From: Fredinandcohnia quinoae
GTDB lineage: Bacteria; Bacillota; Bacilli; Bacillales; Bacillaceae_L
Assembly: GCF_022427965.1 (NCBI RefSeq)
Contig: NZ_JAKTTI010000008.1
Location: forward strand, 52,823-116,822
Reading direction: 5' to 3'
Length of the DNA: 64,000 nucleotides
Shown: positions 8,635 through 16,921 of the stretch, piece after piece
Numbering within the stretch: position 1 is the stretch's first letter
How the letters are laid out: each line of letters opens with the position of its first letter
The notes under the pieces: generated by a model
Seen by the model: only the letters and a program-made list of their open reading frames with translations
Database searches by the model: none
Told to the model about the DNA's origin: nothing
Program-made: the position numbers and the translations under genes

Positions 8635-8994
8635 TTGAATAACAAATGGTATCTAAAGTTAATGGGGTCGTTTCTTGCGATCATGCTAATTTCTGGATGT
8701 AACACAGATGACCAGGATCCACCACCAGAGGATGATGGAATAGAAACACCTGGGGATACGAATGATAATAATGACGATCTAGATGTTACACCAGAAGAGG
8801 ATGTTGTCCCTGATGATGAGAATAATGATGGTGATCTAGATATCGGTAATGATAATGACAACAATAATGGTACTAATAATGGTACAAACGGTACTAATGG
8901 TACCAACGGAACAAATGGTACCATGAATCCTGGGACTGATACCGGTACTGGTACAGGAACAGATCTAAATAACGATGATGATGATAATAAATGA
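8635..8994 (+). CDS. Low-complexity Asp/Asn/Gly/Thr-rich lipoprotein
   Basis: A 119-residue protein with a lipoprotein signal peptide ending L-I-S-G-C22, so it should be lipidated and sit on the outer face of the membrane. The mature part has no globular domain. It is dominated by D, N, P and E, then by N-G-T repeats and T-G-T-G at the end. The ATG at 8629 is two bases from the AAGGAG. The TTG at 8635 is spaced correctly and preferred. Function unknown; an acidic, cation-binding or spacer-like surface protein is possible. It converges with ywpF across a shared terminator. Confidence 0.75.
   Translation: MNNKWYLKLMGSFLAIMLISGCNTDDQDPPPEDDGIETPGDTNDNNDDLDVTPEEDVVPDDENNDGDLDIGNDNDNNNGTNNGTNGTNGTNGTNGTMNPGTDTGTGTGTDLNNDDDDNK
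8860..8970 (+). repeat. Short tandem repeats coding N-G-T and T-G
   Basis: Within the lipoprotein gene, runs of AATGGTACN-type 9-mers give repeated Asn-Gly-Thr and then Thr-Gly dipeptides. Such runs are prone to slippage in 3- or 6-base steps that keep the frame. Confidence 0.6.
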
Positions 8995-8998
8995 TATG

Positions 8999-9031
8999 AA
9001 AAAGGCAGGGGTTTATAGCACCTGCCTTTTT
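8999..9031. terminator. Bidirectional terminator between convergent genes
   Basis: An 11-bp stem AAAAAGGCAGG/CCTGCCTTTTT with an 11-base loop has T runs on both strands. It can serve the lipoprotein gene (+) and ywpF (-). Confidence 0.9.
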
Positions 9032-9044
9032 CCATATGTAAAAA

Positions 9045-9485
9045 TTACCGTTGACTAACTTTATTCTTCTTTTCCTGCATTTTTTGCCTAAATTCCACTA
9101 GTAGCCGCTCGCCATGGAATCCTTTTTCAATTAATTCATCTAGGACAATTTCAGCCATATTTGTTCTGCTTGAAACTAATGTTCCTTCAAACAAAATGCT
9201 AGCAGTGTTCTCCATCAATTTAATCATCCTCACTTTTCCGACCACTGAAGCCGGGTCGTTGGTTTCCTTTGTAATGGTAACTTGGAGATTGAGGGTTTCC
9301 TCTTTTTGAAGGTGTTTTTCAAATGAATCTTTATACACTTTATCTACGTATGCCTCTACAATCCAACGATTTTCTCCATCCTCTTTATTGATGATTAACC
9401 CATCAATAAGAGGTATGTTCTCGAATCGACTTGGTTGCTCATCTTGATGTAAAACTGCAAGTGAAACAAGCTTAAATGTCTTCAT
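9045..9485 (-). CDS. ywpF: YwpF-like protein
   Basis: A 146-residue cytoplasmic protein of the YwpF-like family, placed as in B. subtilis between the fabZ and ssbB genes. No catalytic motif is visible; it looks like a mixed alpha/beta fold with a charged C-terminal tail (K-M-Q-E-K-K-N-K). Two adjacent ATG codons are available, and AAGGGG spacing favours the second (9485). A TATAAT with an extended TG lies upstream. Function unknown. Confidence 0.8.
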   Translation of the reverse strand: MKTFKLVSLAVLHQDEQPSRFENIPLIDGLIINKEDGENRWIVEAYVDKVYKDSFEKHLQKEETLNLQVTITKETNDPASVVGKVRMIKLMENTASILFEGTLVSSRTNMAEIVLDELIEKGFHGERLLVEFRQKMQEKKNKVSQR

Positions 9486-9529
9486 CATATCCCCTTCTCA
9501 CACGCATTTATTCCGAAGCTTTTAGGAAG

Positions 9530-9538
9530 ATTATAGCA
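9530..9538 (-). promoter_or_regulatory. Extended -10 promoter for ywpF
   Basis: On the minus strand TGC is followed directly by TATAAT, about 45 bases before the ywpF start. No good -35 is seen, as is common with extended -10 promoters. Confidence 0.5.
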
Positions 9539-9591
9539 CAGTTGACTTTGTTTTCTACAGAAATAGTGAATTTCGGTAATTCTTATTATGA

Positions 9592-10008
9592 TCAATGAGA
9601 TAATGTTTGAATCGTATAAATGAGAACATTTTCAAGTTTCTTTCGATCACTAGGTTTGAAGGTAGAAAGCTCTTTTAGCACCTGTACCATACGTGGATTT
9701 TGAATTAAATAATCAATAACATCAGTAATTTCCTCATTACCCTCATTCAAGAAGGATTGATATTTCTGTTTAAATTCTAAAATATATGCCTGAGAAAAAA
9801 TATTTACGCCGACAAGCTGGTCGAGTGTGACTTGAAAAAGATTACTTAATTGGAGGAGATCAATAATTGAAGGTGTTGTGTCCCCTGATTCCCATTTTGA
9901 AATATTTGAGCGGGAGATATTTAAATGCCCACTAAGCTCTTCTTGAGTCCAGCCATTTTTTTCTCGATAAAATTTAATATTTTTAGCTAAGGTTATCATA
10001 CTCTCCAT
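9592..10008 (-). CDS. XRE-family transcriptional regulator
   Basis: A 138-residue protein. Residues about 5-65 are a Cro/C1-type helix-turn-helix (N-G-W-T-Q-E-E-L-S-G-H-L-N-I-S-R-S-N-I-S-K-W-E). A helical C-terminal half of about 70 residues probably mediates dimerisation. It is transcribed toward ywpF. Two GTTC/GAAC inverted repeats in the region directly upstream are candidate operators for self-regulation. No phage genes are nearby, so a stand-alone regulator is more likely than a prophage repressor. Target genes unknown. Confidence 0.85.
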   Translation of the reverse strand: MESMITLAKNIKFYREKNGWTQEELSGHLNISRSNISKWESGDTTPSIIDLLQLSNLFQVTLDQLVGVNIFSQAYILEFKQKYQSFLNEGNEEITDVIDYLIQNPRMVQVLKELSTFKPSDRKKLENVLIYTIQTLSH

Positions 10009-10419
10009 TGTGTCACCAACATTCTTATTTTTGATTTATGTTCAATCCCTTTGAACAATGATTATTAATAAAAATGGTATAGGAGCTATAAATAACTAAG
10101 TGTTCAAAATAGGAACAAAGACATAAAAGTTATATCAACGAACAAAAATAACCGAAATAGCGATAAATGAGCTAAAAATCATAAAAAGATGTGATGAATG
10201 TTACACATTATATGCATTGATATAGGTAGAAAAATTCATTTTATATATTACTATTGTGGAAATATAACTATTGATAAATATGTAAGGGAAATAAAGGGAA
10301 ACAGAGATAATCATTGATAATCTACACAATTTGCCAATATTTGTTGAAATTTGCCTTTTCTTAATTTCCATTTAATTCCCTATACTATTGGTAGTTTGAA
10401 TGAGAGAAGGGGGAAGCGA
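10009..10419. other. Divergent AT-rich intergenic region
   Basis: About 410 bases between the XRE gene (-) and the 171-residue gene (+). It holds the two inverted repeats described separately and otherwise very AT-rich sequence with no credible gene. Confidence 0.6.
10040..10117. promoter_or_regulatory. Two candidate operators upstream of the XRE gene
   Basis: GTTCAA-N5-TTGAAC (10040-10056) and TGTTC-N7-GAACA (10101-10117) share GTTC/GAAC half-sites. They lie 30-110 bases upstream of the XRE start. Autoregulation is inferred. Confidence 0.35.
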
Positions 10420-10935
10420 ATGGAACCGTACTATTTATCTGAATTAAGTTATGATGAAGTCAATAAATATCGAAAGAGAGATTATAGGCCATTAACTTGG
10501 TATAAAGTAATAATCAAAGAATACTCTTCTGATTACACCACGACACCCTTCTATGATGTTCTTAACATGTCTGACAAAAGCCAGAACCCACAAAGTAATG
10601 ATGTTAGTGAGGTGATGGATGTACAACTGCTATCCCTTTCTGCATTAGCGAATAGTGAAGTTCCAATTCATTTGAAATTTTTGAAAAGGGATAAACAAAA
10701 CTTACTCATCCTAAAAATTAATCCTGTAAAATATTTTTTTTATATATCTTTGTTAGAATGGAATGAGAAACAACAGGAATATAAGAAGGTTAAAAAGGCA
10801 AGAGTAACTGAAAATAATATGGCCTCTTTGAATGACCCTTCTATTATTGACTTACTTCAACGGATTTATATAGGATTTGGAGGGAACTTAGGGTTCCTTA
10901 TCATGCCACCTTATCGGAAAAAAGATTTAGTATAG
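10420..10935 (+). CDS. Hypothetical protein (171 aa)
   Basis: No family recognised. The protein is soluble, rich in K, Y and L, without signal peptide or membrane segment. It lies where B. subtilis carries ywpG, but I cannot confirm homology. The frame opens at 10351, but AAGGGGG at 10407-10413 points to ATG 10420. A good intrinsic terminator follows directly, so it is probably monocistronic. Confidence 0.7.
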   Translation: MEPYYLSELSYDEVNKYRKRDYRPLTWYKVIIKEYSSDYTTTPFYDVLNMSDKSQNPQSNDVSEVMDVQLLSLSALANSEVPIHLKFLKRDKQNLLILKINPVKYFFYISLLEWNEKQQEYKKVKKARVTENNMASLNDPSIIDLLQRIYIGFGGNLGFLIMPPYRKKDLV

Positions 10936-11274
10936 CGTTGATAACCTCTACTTTGTAAAAGGTAGGGGTTTTAATTTGGATCTGTAGAAATTAATGATGA
11001 TTAAAAAAATATTAAAAGTTGATTAAAATAGTCAGCATCTCAAATAAAGTAATCTAATAATCTCATTTCTTAATGGGAAAAAGGCAATTATTGTGGTGAA
11101 AAACTGCTCAAAACTAATTATTCCTGATTTTACCTTATTTTTTTGATGAAGTATGATAAGCATGACGGGTGATAAAGTAAAAACTTTCCATTCGTATAGT
11201 GCAACGGAGGTTATTCATCCAAATGTTTGGCGAATGCCAAGTAATCTAGCAATTTCAACAAAGGAGGAAGGAAT
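10936..11274. other. Intergenic region upstream of ssbB
   Basis: After the terminator at 10943-10974 there are about 300 AT-rich bases. In B. subtilis ssbB is a ComK target. I looked for paired AAAA-N5-TTTT boxes and found no convincing pair. No gene is supported here. Confidence 0.5.
10943..10974 (+). terminator. Intrinsic terminator
   Basis: AACCTCTAC pairs with GTAGGGGTT (one G-U) around a ten-base loop, followed by TTAATTT. Confidence 0.8.
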
Positions 11275-11616
11275 ATGATTAACCAAGTTATTTTGGTAGG
11301 AAGATTAACAAGGGATCCGGAATTACGTTATACCCAGGATGGGCAAGCAGTTGCAAATGTAACATTAGCGGTTAGTAGAAATTTCAAAAATGCAGGAGGA
11401 GAATTTGACGCTGATTTCGTAAATTGTACACTATGGCGAAAAACGGCAGAAAATACAGCAAATTATTGTAGAAAGGGATCCATTTTAGGAGTTACTGGAC
11501 GAATTCAGACACGTAATTATCAAAACAATGATGGTAAACGAGTATATGTAACAGAGGTATTAGCCGATTCAGTAAAATTTATGGGTGGAAAGCCGCGCGA
11601 ATTAGTAGAAAACTAA
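11275..11616 (+). CDS. ssbB: Single-stranded DNA-binding protein SsbB
   Basis: A 113-residue protein, exactly the length of B. subtilis SsbB (YwpH). It is one OB fold (residues about 1-105, starting [11 protein letters not shown] and containing [12 protein letters not shown]). It lacks the long disordered linker and the acidic D-D-D-L-P-F tip of the essential SsbA, which marks it as the competence-type paralogue that protects incoming single strands during transformation. A textbook AAGGAGG precedes the ATG. A small coiled-coil gene follows after 17 bases. Confidence 0.95.
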   Translation: MINQVILVGRLTRDPELRYTQDGQAVANVTLAVSRNFKNAGGEFDADFVNCTLWRKTAENTANYCRKGSILGVTGRIQTRNYQNNDGKRVYVTEVLADSVKFMGGKPRELVEN

Positions 11617-11633
11617 TAAGGGGAGACATTCAG

Positions 11634-11822
11634 GTGAATAGTGAAGAACTAATAAGGTTTGAAGAAAAAATTAATAATCTAGCAAAAGGAATTGCGATGC
11701 ACCTTGAAACACTTCAAGGACAAATCGGAGAAAAGTTTGAACAATATGATAAAAATTATACAGAAAAATTTATGAAAATTGACAGTTTATTAGAAGAAAA
11801 AGTTGTCCCAAGGGTTGAATAG
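11634..11822 (+). CDS. Small coiled-coil protein downstream of ssbB
   Basis: A 62-residue protein starting at GTG eight bases after AGGGGAG. The sequence is almost entirely amphipathic helix with charged heptads (E-E-L-I-R-F-E-E-K-I-N-N-L), so a short homo-oligomeric coiled coil is likely. The 17-base gap to ssbB and a shared downstream terminator suggest one transcript. Family not recognised. Confidence 0.65.
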   Translation: MNSEELIRFEEKINNLAKGIAMHLETLQGQIGEKFEQYDKNYTEKFMKIDSLLEEKVVPRVE

Positions 11823-11948
11823 AGTAAAACCTCCCCAGGAATAAACATCCCACTATCAACTACTCCTCGAAATAATTGATGCCGCAATGATCCTATCAAA
11901 ATAAAGCCTCAATAGACAGAAGGATACCCCGAGATATTCTACATCATT

Positions 11949-11983
11949 CACCAATCATGGCTACAACATGGTTGGTGTTTTTT
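11949..11983 (+). terminator. Intrinsic terminator of the ssbB operon
   Basis: CACCAATCATG pairs with CATGGTTGGTG (one G-U) around a seven-base loop and is followed by six Ts. Confidence 0.9.
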
Positions 11984-12055
11984 AGCTAACCAGAATTTCA
12001 TCTGCGTCTTTGTCCTGAAGAACACTCCAATCGGTAGAGTTTCATTTATACTTTC

Positions 12056-12084
12056 ATTATAGAACGAATGTTCGTAAAAATCAA
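12056..12084 (-). promoter_or_regulatory. LexA-controlled (SOS) promoter without an evident gene
   Basis: On the minus strand TTGATT (12079-12084), a 17-base spacer and TATAAT (12056-12061) form a strong sigma-A promoter. The spacer holds a LexA/DinR box, GAAC-GAAT-GTTC (core 12062-12073; the 14-mer 12061-12074 matches the CGAAC-N4-GTTCG consensus except at its first base). It fires leftward into 11823-12049, where only a 15-codon frame without a ribosome site is seen. Confidence 0.65.
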
Positions 12085-12085
12085 C

Positions 12086-12119
12086 AAAAAAGGGTAAAAG
12101 GGGATAGTCCCCTTTACCC
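12086..12119 (-). terminator. Terminator of the ywqB-ywqA-small gene operon
   Basis: On the minus strand GGGTAAAGGGG pairs with CCCCTTTTACCC, with one bulge and a short loop, followed by six Ts. Confidence 0.88.
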
Positions 12120-12248
12120 CTATTTCTTCAACTTTTCTTCCACAAGCTGATAAAGCTTTTGCCATGGCTCTGTTTTGTCCTTGTGCTTCTCATCAGCGAC
12201 AAATTTCTTTGTTCGCTTTTTCCTCTGACTAGCAATTTTTTCAGCCAC
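12120..12248 (-). CDS. 42-residue basic protein closing the ywqBA operon
   Basis: A short gene of 42 codons starting at GTG, nine bases after AAAGGAG, and 22 bases beyond the ywqA stop. The protein is highly basic in its first half (S-Q-R-K-K-R-T-K-K-F) and ends in an amphipathic segment (W-Q-K-L-Y-Q-L-V-E-E-K-L-K-K). The terminator begins right at its stop codon, which supports a real cistron. Function unknown; nucleic-acid binding with the helicase is a guess from charge and context. Confidence 0.7.
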   Translation of the reverse strand: MAEKIASQRKKRTKKFVADEKHKDKTEPWQKLYQLVEEKLKK

Positions 12249-12270
12249 GCGTTACAACTCCTTTCGTTAC

Positions 12271-15027
12271 TTAGAATGACCCGAGTAGGTCTTTCAGTTC
12301 GGTTGTGGAGAGTTCAGTGATCCAGTTTTCACTTTGGATGATCTCATCATTAAGTGATTGTTTCTTTTCGAGCATTTCATCAATCTTTTCTTCTAGTGTC
12401 CCTGTGGAAATCAATTTATGCACGTGAACAAATCGCTTTTGACCAATTCGATAGGCACGGTCTGTCGCTTGATTTTCAACAGCGGGATTCCACCAACGAT
12501 CATAGTGGATGACATGATTTGCTTCGGTGAGATTTAACCCTGTACCTCCAGCCTTCAGTGATAGGATTAGAATTGAGTACTTTCGATCTTGAAAGTTATC
12601 AATCATCTCGTCACGCTGTGCTTTTGAAACACTGCCATTTAAGAAAAGGACATCCTCGTTAAATCGATCAGCCAACGTATCGCGAATCATCTCACCCATT
12701 TGAATGTATTGGGTAAAAATCAAACAACTTTCATTCTGTTCACGTATATGATCAACAAGTTCAAGGAGCTTCTCCATTTTATTCGAACGTTCCCCGATAT
12801 CCCTCGGTTGATCTTCCTTCAAATAAAGTGCTGGATGGTCGCAAACCTGTTTTAACTTACTGAGCATTTTTAAAATAAGACCTTTACGCTGTATGCCAGC
12901 AAGCTGCTCTACCTGCTCCAATGTATCCTTGACGAGCTGCTCATATAAGGACGCTTGCTCAACAGTTAAAGGACAATATTCCTTTTGCTCAAGCTTATCT
13001 GGTAAATTCAAGGCAACATCTTTATCGTTCTTTGTTCGTCTTAACAAGAATGGTCGAATCAAACGTTGAACCTCAGCAATTTTGTCCTCATCCCGATCCT
13101 TTTCGATCGGCGTTACATAGCGTTTTTGAAATTGCCCCAGACTCCCCAAATAACCACCATTAATATAATCAAAAATGGACCATAGCTCAGTTAAGCGATT
13201 TTCCATCGGTGTTCCAGTTAATGCAATATGGTGGTCCCCTTTTAACTTACGAATGGTGCGGGACTGCTTTGTTTGCGCGTTTTTAATATTTTGCGCTTCA
13301 TCTAAACAGATTGTTCCCCAATCAAAAGTAGAAATTTCTTCTTCATCAAGATGAGATAATCCATATGATGTTAATACAATATCCGCGTTCGCTGCTTGTT
13401 GTGTAAATTCTTCTCCTTTATAACGTCCAGAACCGTAATGAAGGTGCACACGTAAAGTAGGCGAGAATTTCTCCAACTCCTTTTGCCAATTCCCTAATAC
13501 CGAAGTTGGACAAATAATAAGTGCAGTCTTCGCACTACTTTCTTTAATAGCTAGAAAATAGGCAATCATTTGAATCGTCTTTCCAAGCCCCATATCATCA
13601 GCTAAACAAGCACCAAAGCCGAACCTTCGTAAAAATAATAACCAATCAACACCCTGCTGCTGATACGGTCTTAGTTCACCCTTAAAGCTTCCGGGAATAA
13701 CTGCTTTCGGAATTTCTTTAACGTCTGTTAATTGGGTAATCATTTGTGATAGATGGCGGTTTAGCTCTATTTGAATCCCTGCAAACGGTCGTGAAGATTC
13801 CGTTTCTTCTTCTGAAGACTGTTCACTAAGAGCAAGCAGCTCCTGTTCTAACACATCTCGGACATGCAAGCCATCCTTGTTTGCCTTTTGTAAAATCGAC
13901 TGTACCTGTTTAATAAACGCAGGGTCAAGCTTGATCCACCTACCACGAATGTTAACAAGTCTTCTTTGTTGATTCACAAGGTCGAGAAATTCCTCTTCCG
14001 ATAAATCAACACCATTTGTCGAAAAGCGCCAATCAAAATTGATGAGCGATTGCAATCCAACGAATGACTGCCTTTTACCACCTACAGAGGTTTTTACCCT
14101 TGCTTTAACAGCGAGTTGAGCATCCTTTATCGCTTGCCACCATGCAGGTAGTAATATTTCGACACCAGCATCAACCAGGAGTGAACTAGCATCCGTTAAA
14201 AACTCCCACGCCTGCTGTTCTGTTAATTCATTTATTATTCCTTCTTCACCCTTTAGCCAAGGAACAAGCTTACACCACATTAGTTGGTCTTGCTCCACCT
14301 TTTCGGCAAACAGTTCCCACTTTTTCGGACATATCCCATGGTAGATGTGCGAATCATCTTGAACTTCTTTATTTCGCAAAATCGTTTCAAGCTTCCAAGT
14401 ACCATTATCAAGTTCAGGCTCATCAATGCGTAAAACGACATCAAAAGGAGTAAGATCTTTTTTCCAGCCAATTCGTTCCAACCAATTATTTTCATCCACG
14501 ACAGACGTGGTTGCAGTGCTTTTAATGAGTGGGAATGCTTCGACAACCTCATTCCAAATTTCAGATAATGAATGGTCACGCTCGAACCAGTCGGAAAGAG
14601 CAGCTGAGAACCAGTCTTGAGTTAAACCACTAATCTCTACTCCGATTGGTTTCCAGCCAAACCTACCTTGACTCCATTCATGAAAATCGGGCATGAATTG
14701 CCCTGATTCAATGTATGGTAGTAAGGGTGTTGCAATCTCTCGAAATGTGCCTGCAACTTCATCTAATTCGCATCGAAGCAATGAATTTTCAGGCGATTGA
14801 GCAAAAAAAGTAAATGCTTGCCATGGTGACAGCAGTAGTGCTGGAAGTTTATCAACCATTACCTCTTTGAGAAAGGTTCCGTAGAATGAAGCCTCATGCC
14901 ATGCAAGTACATTTTGTTTCCATTCTTGTACATCAAGAGGGGTTCCTTGCTCATCTGTACACCAAATGTAAAACCCTTTTTCCTCATCCCAAACTGAATG
15001 GATGACGAGTGTATCTGTTAACATCAT
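12271..15027 (-). CDS. ywqA: SNF2-family helicase-like ATPase YwqA
   Basis: A 918-residue protein, close to the 922 of B. subtilis YwqA. The N-terminal half is the bacterial SNF2-associated region. The C-terminal half holds the two RecA-like lobes: Walker A D-D-M-G-L-G-K-T, DExx box D-E-A-Q-N, motif III T-G-T-P-M-E-N-R, motif V G-G-T-G-L-N-L and motif VI A-T-D-R-A-Y-R-I-G-Q. It should use ATP to translocate on double-stranded DNA or remodel protein-DNA complexes. The partner SWIM-domain gene ywqB lies 28 bases upstream, and such SNF2/SWIM pairs are conserved. Biological role not established. Confidence 0.93.
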   Translation of the reverse strand: MMLTDTLVIHSVWDEEKGFYIWCTDEQGTPLDVQEWKQNVLAWHEASFYGTFLKEVMVDKLPALLLSPWQAFTFFAQSPENSLLRCELDEVAGTFREIATPLLPYIESGQFMPDFHEWSQGRFGWKPIGVEISGLTQDWFSAALSDWFERDHSLSEIWNEVVEAFPLIKSTATTSVVDENNWLERIGWKKDLTPFDVVLRIDEPELDNGTWKLETILRNKEVQDDSHIYHGICPKKWELFAEKVEQDQLMWCKLVPWLKGEEGIINELTEQQAWEFLTDASSLLVDAGVEILLPAWWQAIKDAQLAVKARVKTSVGGKRQSFVGLQSLINFDWRFSTNGVDLSEEEFLDLVNQQRRLVNIRGRWIKLDPAFIKQVQSILQKANKDGLHVRDVLEQELLALSEQSSEEETESSRPFAGIQIELNRHLSQMITQLTDVKEIPKAVIPGSFKGELRPYQQQGVDWLLFLRRFGFGACLADDMGLGKTIQMIAYFLAIKESSAKTALIICPTSVLGNWQKELEKFSPTLRVHLHYGSGRYKGEEFTQQAANADIVLTSYGLSHLDEEEISTFDWGTICLDEAQNIKNAQTKQSRTIRKLKGDHHIALTGTPMENRLTELWSIFDYINGGYLGSLGQFQKRYVTPIEKDRDEDKIAEVQRLIRPFLLRRTKNDKDVALNLPDKLEQKEYCPLTVEQASLYEQLVKDTLEQVEQLAGIQRKGLILKMLSKLKQVCDHPALYLKEDQPRDIGERSNKMEKLLELVDHIREQNESCLIFTQYIQMGEMIRDTLADRFNEDVLFLNGSVSKAQRDEMIDNFQDRKYSILILSLKAGGTGLNLTEANHVIHYDRWWNPAVENQATDRAYRIGQKRFVHVHKLISTGTLEEKIDEMLEKKQSLNDEIIQSENWITELSTTELKDLLGSF

Positions 15028-15055
15028 TTATCACCAACTTTTTCGCACTAGATCC

Positions 15056-16681
15056 TTATTCCTTCACAATTAATGAAGCCCGCAAAAGCTCCTCTTGAAA
15101 GGCACGCAGTCTTTTTTTTGATGCAGCAAGCGTCGTAATATACGACTCCCATACATCTTCCTTTTTTAATCGTTTGTACTGAGTACGGACCCTCTTCAAA
15201 TATTTAACTGCCTTTTTATAACTAGCTCGATTTTTTAACTCAATTGCATTCATGATGGCATGATGGTAAAAAGGCAATAGGGCTTGGCGATCATTTTCCT
15301 CGACAAGCTTAATATCATAGCGATCACACTCACCAATTTCATAGCCAGCTAACATTTGAAGCTCGACCCATTTTCGATAATCCTCAGCCTCTATTAAATA
15401 ATCCGAATACTCCATGTAGCTATAAGGGATCAGTTGTTTCATCGCAGCTACATAGGGTGAATCATCATGCTCTATTGCATATCCCGATATTTCTTTTAAG
15501 TATGAACGAGTCATACGTCTTCGTCCTTCATGATTTGGAATCCCGCTAATATATGGAGGAATATTTTTAAGAGTATACTCTATCCAAAGGCGCGCCCTTT
15601 TCCACTCCTTTGTATCAGTTAAATAACCAATCCACCAAAAACTATAGGGGACAACTTGATAACTTAGTTTTTCCATTGTAGCTATTGCGTTCATATCATC
15701 CTTTTGCAAAAAGTGTAGATGAGCAACAGCAATTTTTTCCTCATCTGAACAAATTTTTGAAGATTCACGTTCAGATAAATAGGTTTCTTCCTGTTCAACC
15801 AACTTCTTATGATGTAAGAGGGTTGCCCAAATTAGTCGATACATTTGCAGCCGTTCAAATTGAAATGGAGTATCGGTGGTGGTAAGTAAGCTATTCCTTA
15901 TTGGTTCTATGCTTTCCTCGATAAGAGAGTCCAATGAAAATGGCAAGGAAACTCGATTCAATTGATTGCAATTTTCAAAAATAATGTCAGTAAAATTATG
16001 GAAATATGGTTTTACATATGTTTCGATTTGGTAATTTTTCAATTGTAAGTCGTTAATTAATTCGATTATTTTATTCATACAAAAAAGAGCAGAGTGTAGA
16101 AGAAATATCTTTTTTAACTCAACCGCAAGTGGTGCTTTCCTTTTTAGGACTTGAAAAAAGGAATGATAAATGGTTGAAAAAAAGAAATGATTTTTAGCTG
16201 GGTAACTCCTTTCGAATGTTGAAAATTCTTTGTTAAAAAAGTCAATCCAGCTTTGGAGTGAAATCTCTGTATATTCTTTCTGACGATCCTTAATTTTAGT
16301 AATTGCTAATGTTTTTGGAGTACTTATCATTGGTTTGTTTCCTGCTTTCCACTCCTCAAGCAACGAACCAATCCTGTCCACACTTGAATACATATAGAAG
16401 AATACAGCCATCTTGTGCCGACAGAAATCCTGAGAAGGGCATGTACAAGTACTCATATCTAAAAAATCAAGATCAAGTGTGACATCTACAGGGATGATAT
16501 CCTGTACTCTACCATCAACCTTGTGGTCATTCTGGCTTACATTGTACACGCTTCCTTGGCGATATAGTAATAATCCCTTTTTTATTAAATTCCGATCTTC
16601 TTCAGTCTCATATGTAATAATGCTCTTCAACTTTTCAGCAAAATGAAGAACTAGTTCTTTAGATAGGTCATTATGGAGCAA
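15056..16681 (-). CDS. ywqB: SWIM zinc-finger protein YwqB
   Basis: A 541-residue protein with a SWIM zinc finger near residues 75-90 (C-T-C-P ... F-C-R-H, the CxCxnCxH pattern). The rest is helical and resembles repeat proteins that dock to partners. The TTG start is supported by GAGGTG seven bases upstream. It is the first gene of the ywqB-ywqA-small gene operon. SWIM domains bind DNA or protein, so it probably targets the SNF2 ATPase. This is inferred from genomic pairing. Confidence 0.9.
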   Translation of the reverse strand: MLHNDLSKELVLHFAEKLKSIITYETEEDRNLIKKGLLLYRQGSVYNVSQNDHKVDGRVQDIIPVDVTLDLDFLDMSTCTCPSQDFCRHKMAVFFYMYSSVDRIGSLLEEWKAGNKPMISTPKTLAITKIKDRQKEYTEISLQSWIDFFNKEFSTFERSYPAKNHFFFSTIYHSFFQVLKRKAPLAVELKKIFLLHSALFCMNKIIELINDLQLKNYQIETYVKPYFHNFTDIIFENCNQLNRVSLPFSLDSLIEESIEPIRNSLLTTTDTPFQFERLQMYRLIWATLLHHKKLVEQEETYLSERESSKICSDEEKIAVAHLHFLQKDDMNAIATMEKLSYQVVPYSFWWIGYLTDTKEWKRARLWIEYTLKNIPPYISGIPNHEGRRRMTRSYLKEISGYAIEHDDSPYVAAMKQLIPYSYMEYSDYLIEAEDYRKWVELQMLAGYEIGECDRYDIKLVEENDRQALLPFYHHAIMNAIELKNRASYKKAVKYLKRVRTQYKRLKKEDVWESYITTLAASKKRLRAFQEELLRASLIVKE

Positions 16682-16740
16682 TGATCATCACCTCAAAGGT
16701 TATTCATATTAAAGCAGAGTCTATTTTTATCCATCCTTTT

Positions 16741-16746
16741 ATTATA
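16741..16746 (-). promoter_or_regulatory. -10 box for the ywqB operon
   Basis: A perfect TATAAT on the minus strand about 60 bases upstream of ywqB. The -35 region is poor. Confidence 0.4.
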
Positions 16747-16845
16747 GCGCAAAATCGAAAAAAATCGGTTATAGAATAGAAGTTTTCATCAATTTCAAAA
16801 TAATTTTTAAAAATATACGTTTAGACAGTCTCTTTTAGCAGGGAC

Positions 16846-16894
16846 TTAACGTAATTCTATAGTAGTTGCTGTTCAGTGGTAATGATTACGTTAA
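16846..16894. repeat. 10-bp perfect inverted repeat with 29-base spacer
   Basis: TTAACGTAAT at 16846-16855 and ATTACGTTAA at 16885-16894 are exact reverse complements. The pair sits just upstream of a 54-codon gene. It could be a paired operator or a long-loop hairpin. There is no T run, so it is unlikely to be a terminator. Confidence 0.6.
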
Positions 16895-16921
16895 AAAATT
16901 CGTCTTCGAGGTGAATAATAC

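Noticed and set aside
10306..10322. GATAATC-ATT-GATAATC as a Fur box
   Set aside because: It is a direct repeat and does not fit the 7-1-7 inverted pattern; no iron gene is near.
11095..11200. ComK boxes upstream of ssbB
   Set aside because: A-rich and T-rich stretches exist but no properly spaced AAAA-N5-TTTT pair was found.
11823..11948. Coding-like segment on the minus strand (N-S-T-D-W-S-V-L-Q style codons near 11990-12035)
   Set aside because: A stop codon precedes it in frame with no start codon; at most a gene remnant.
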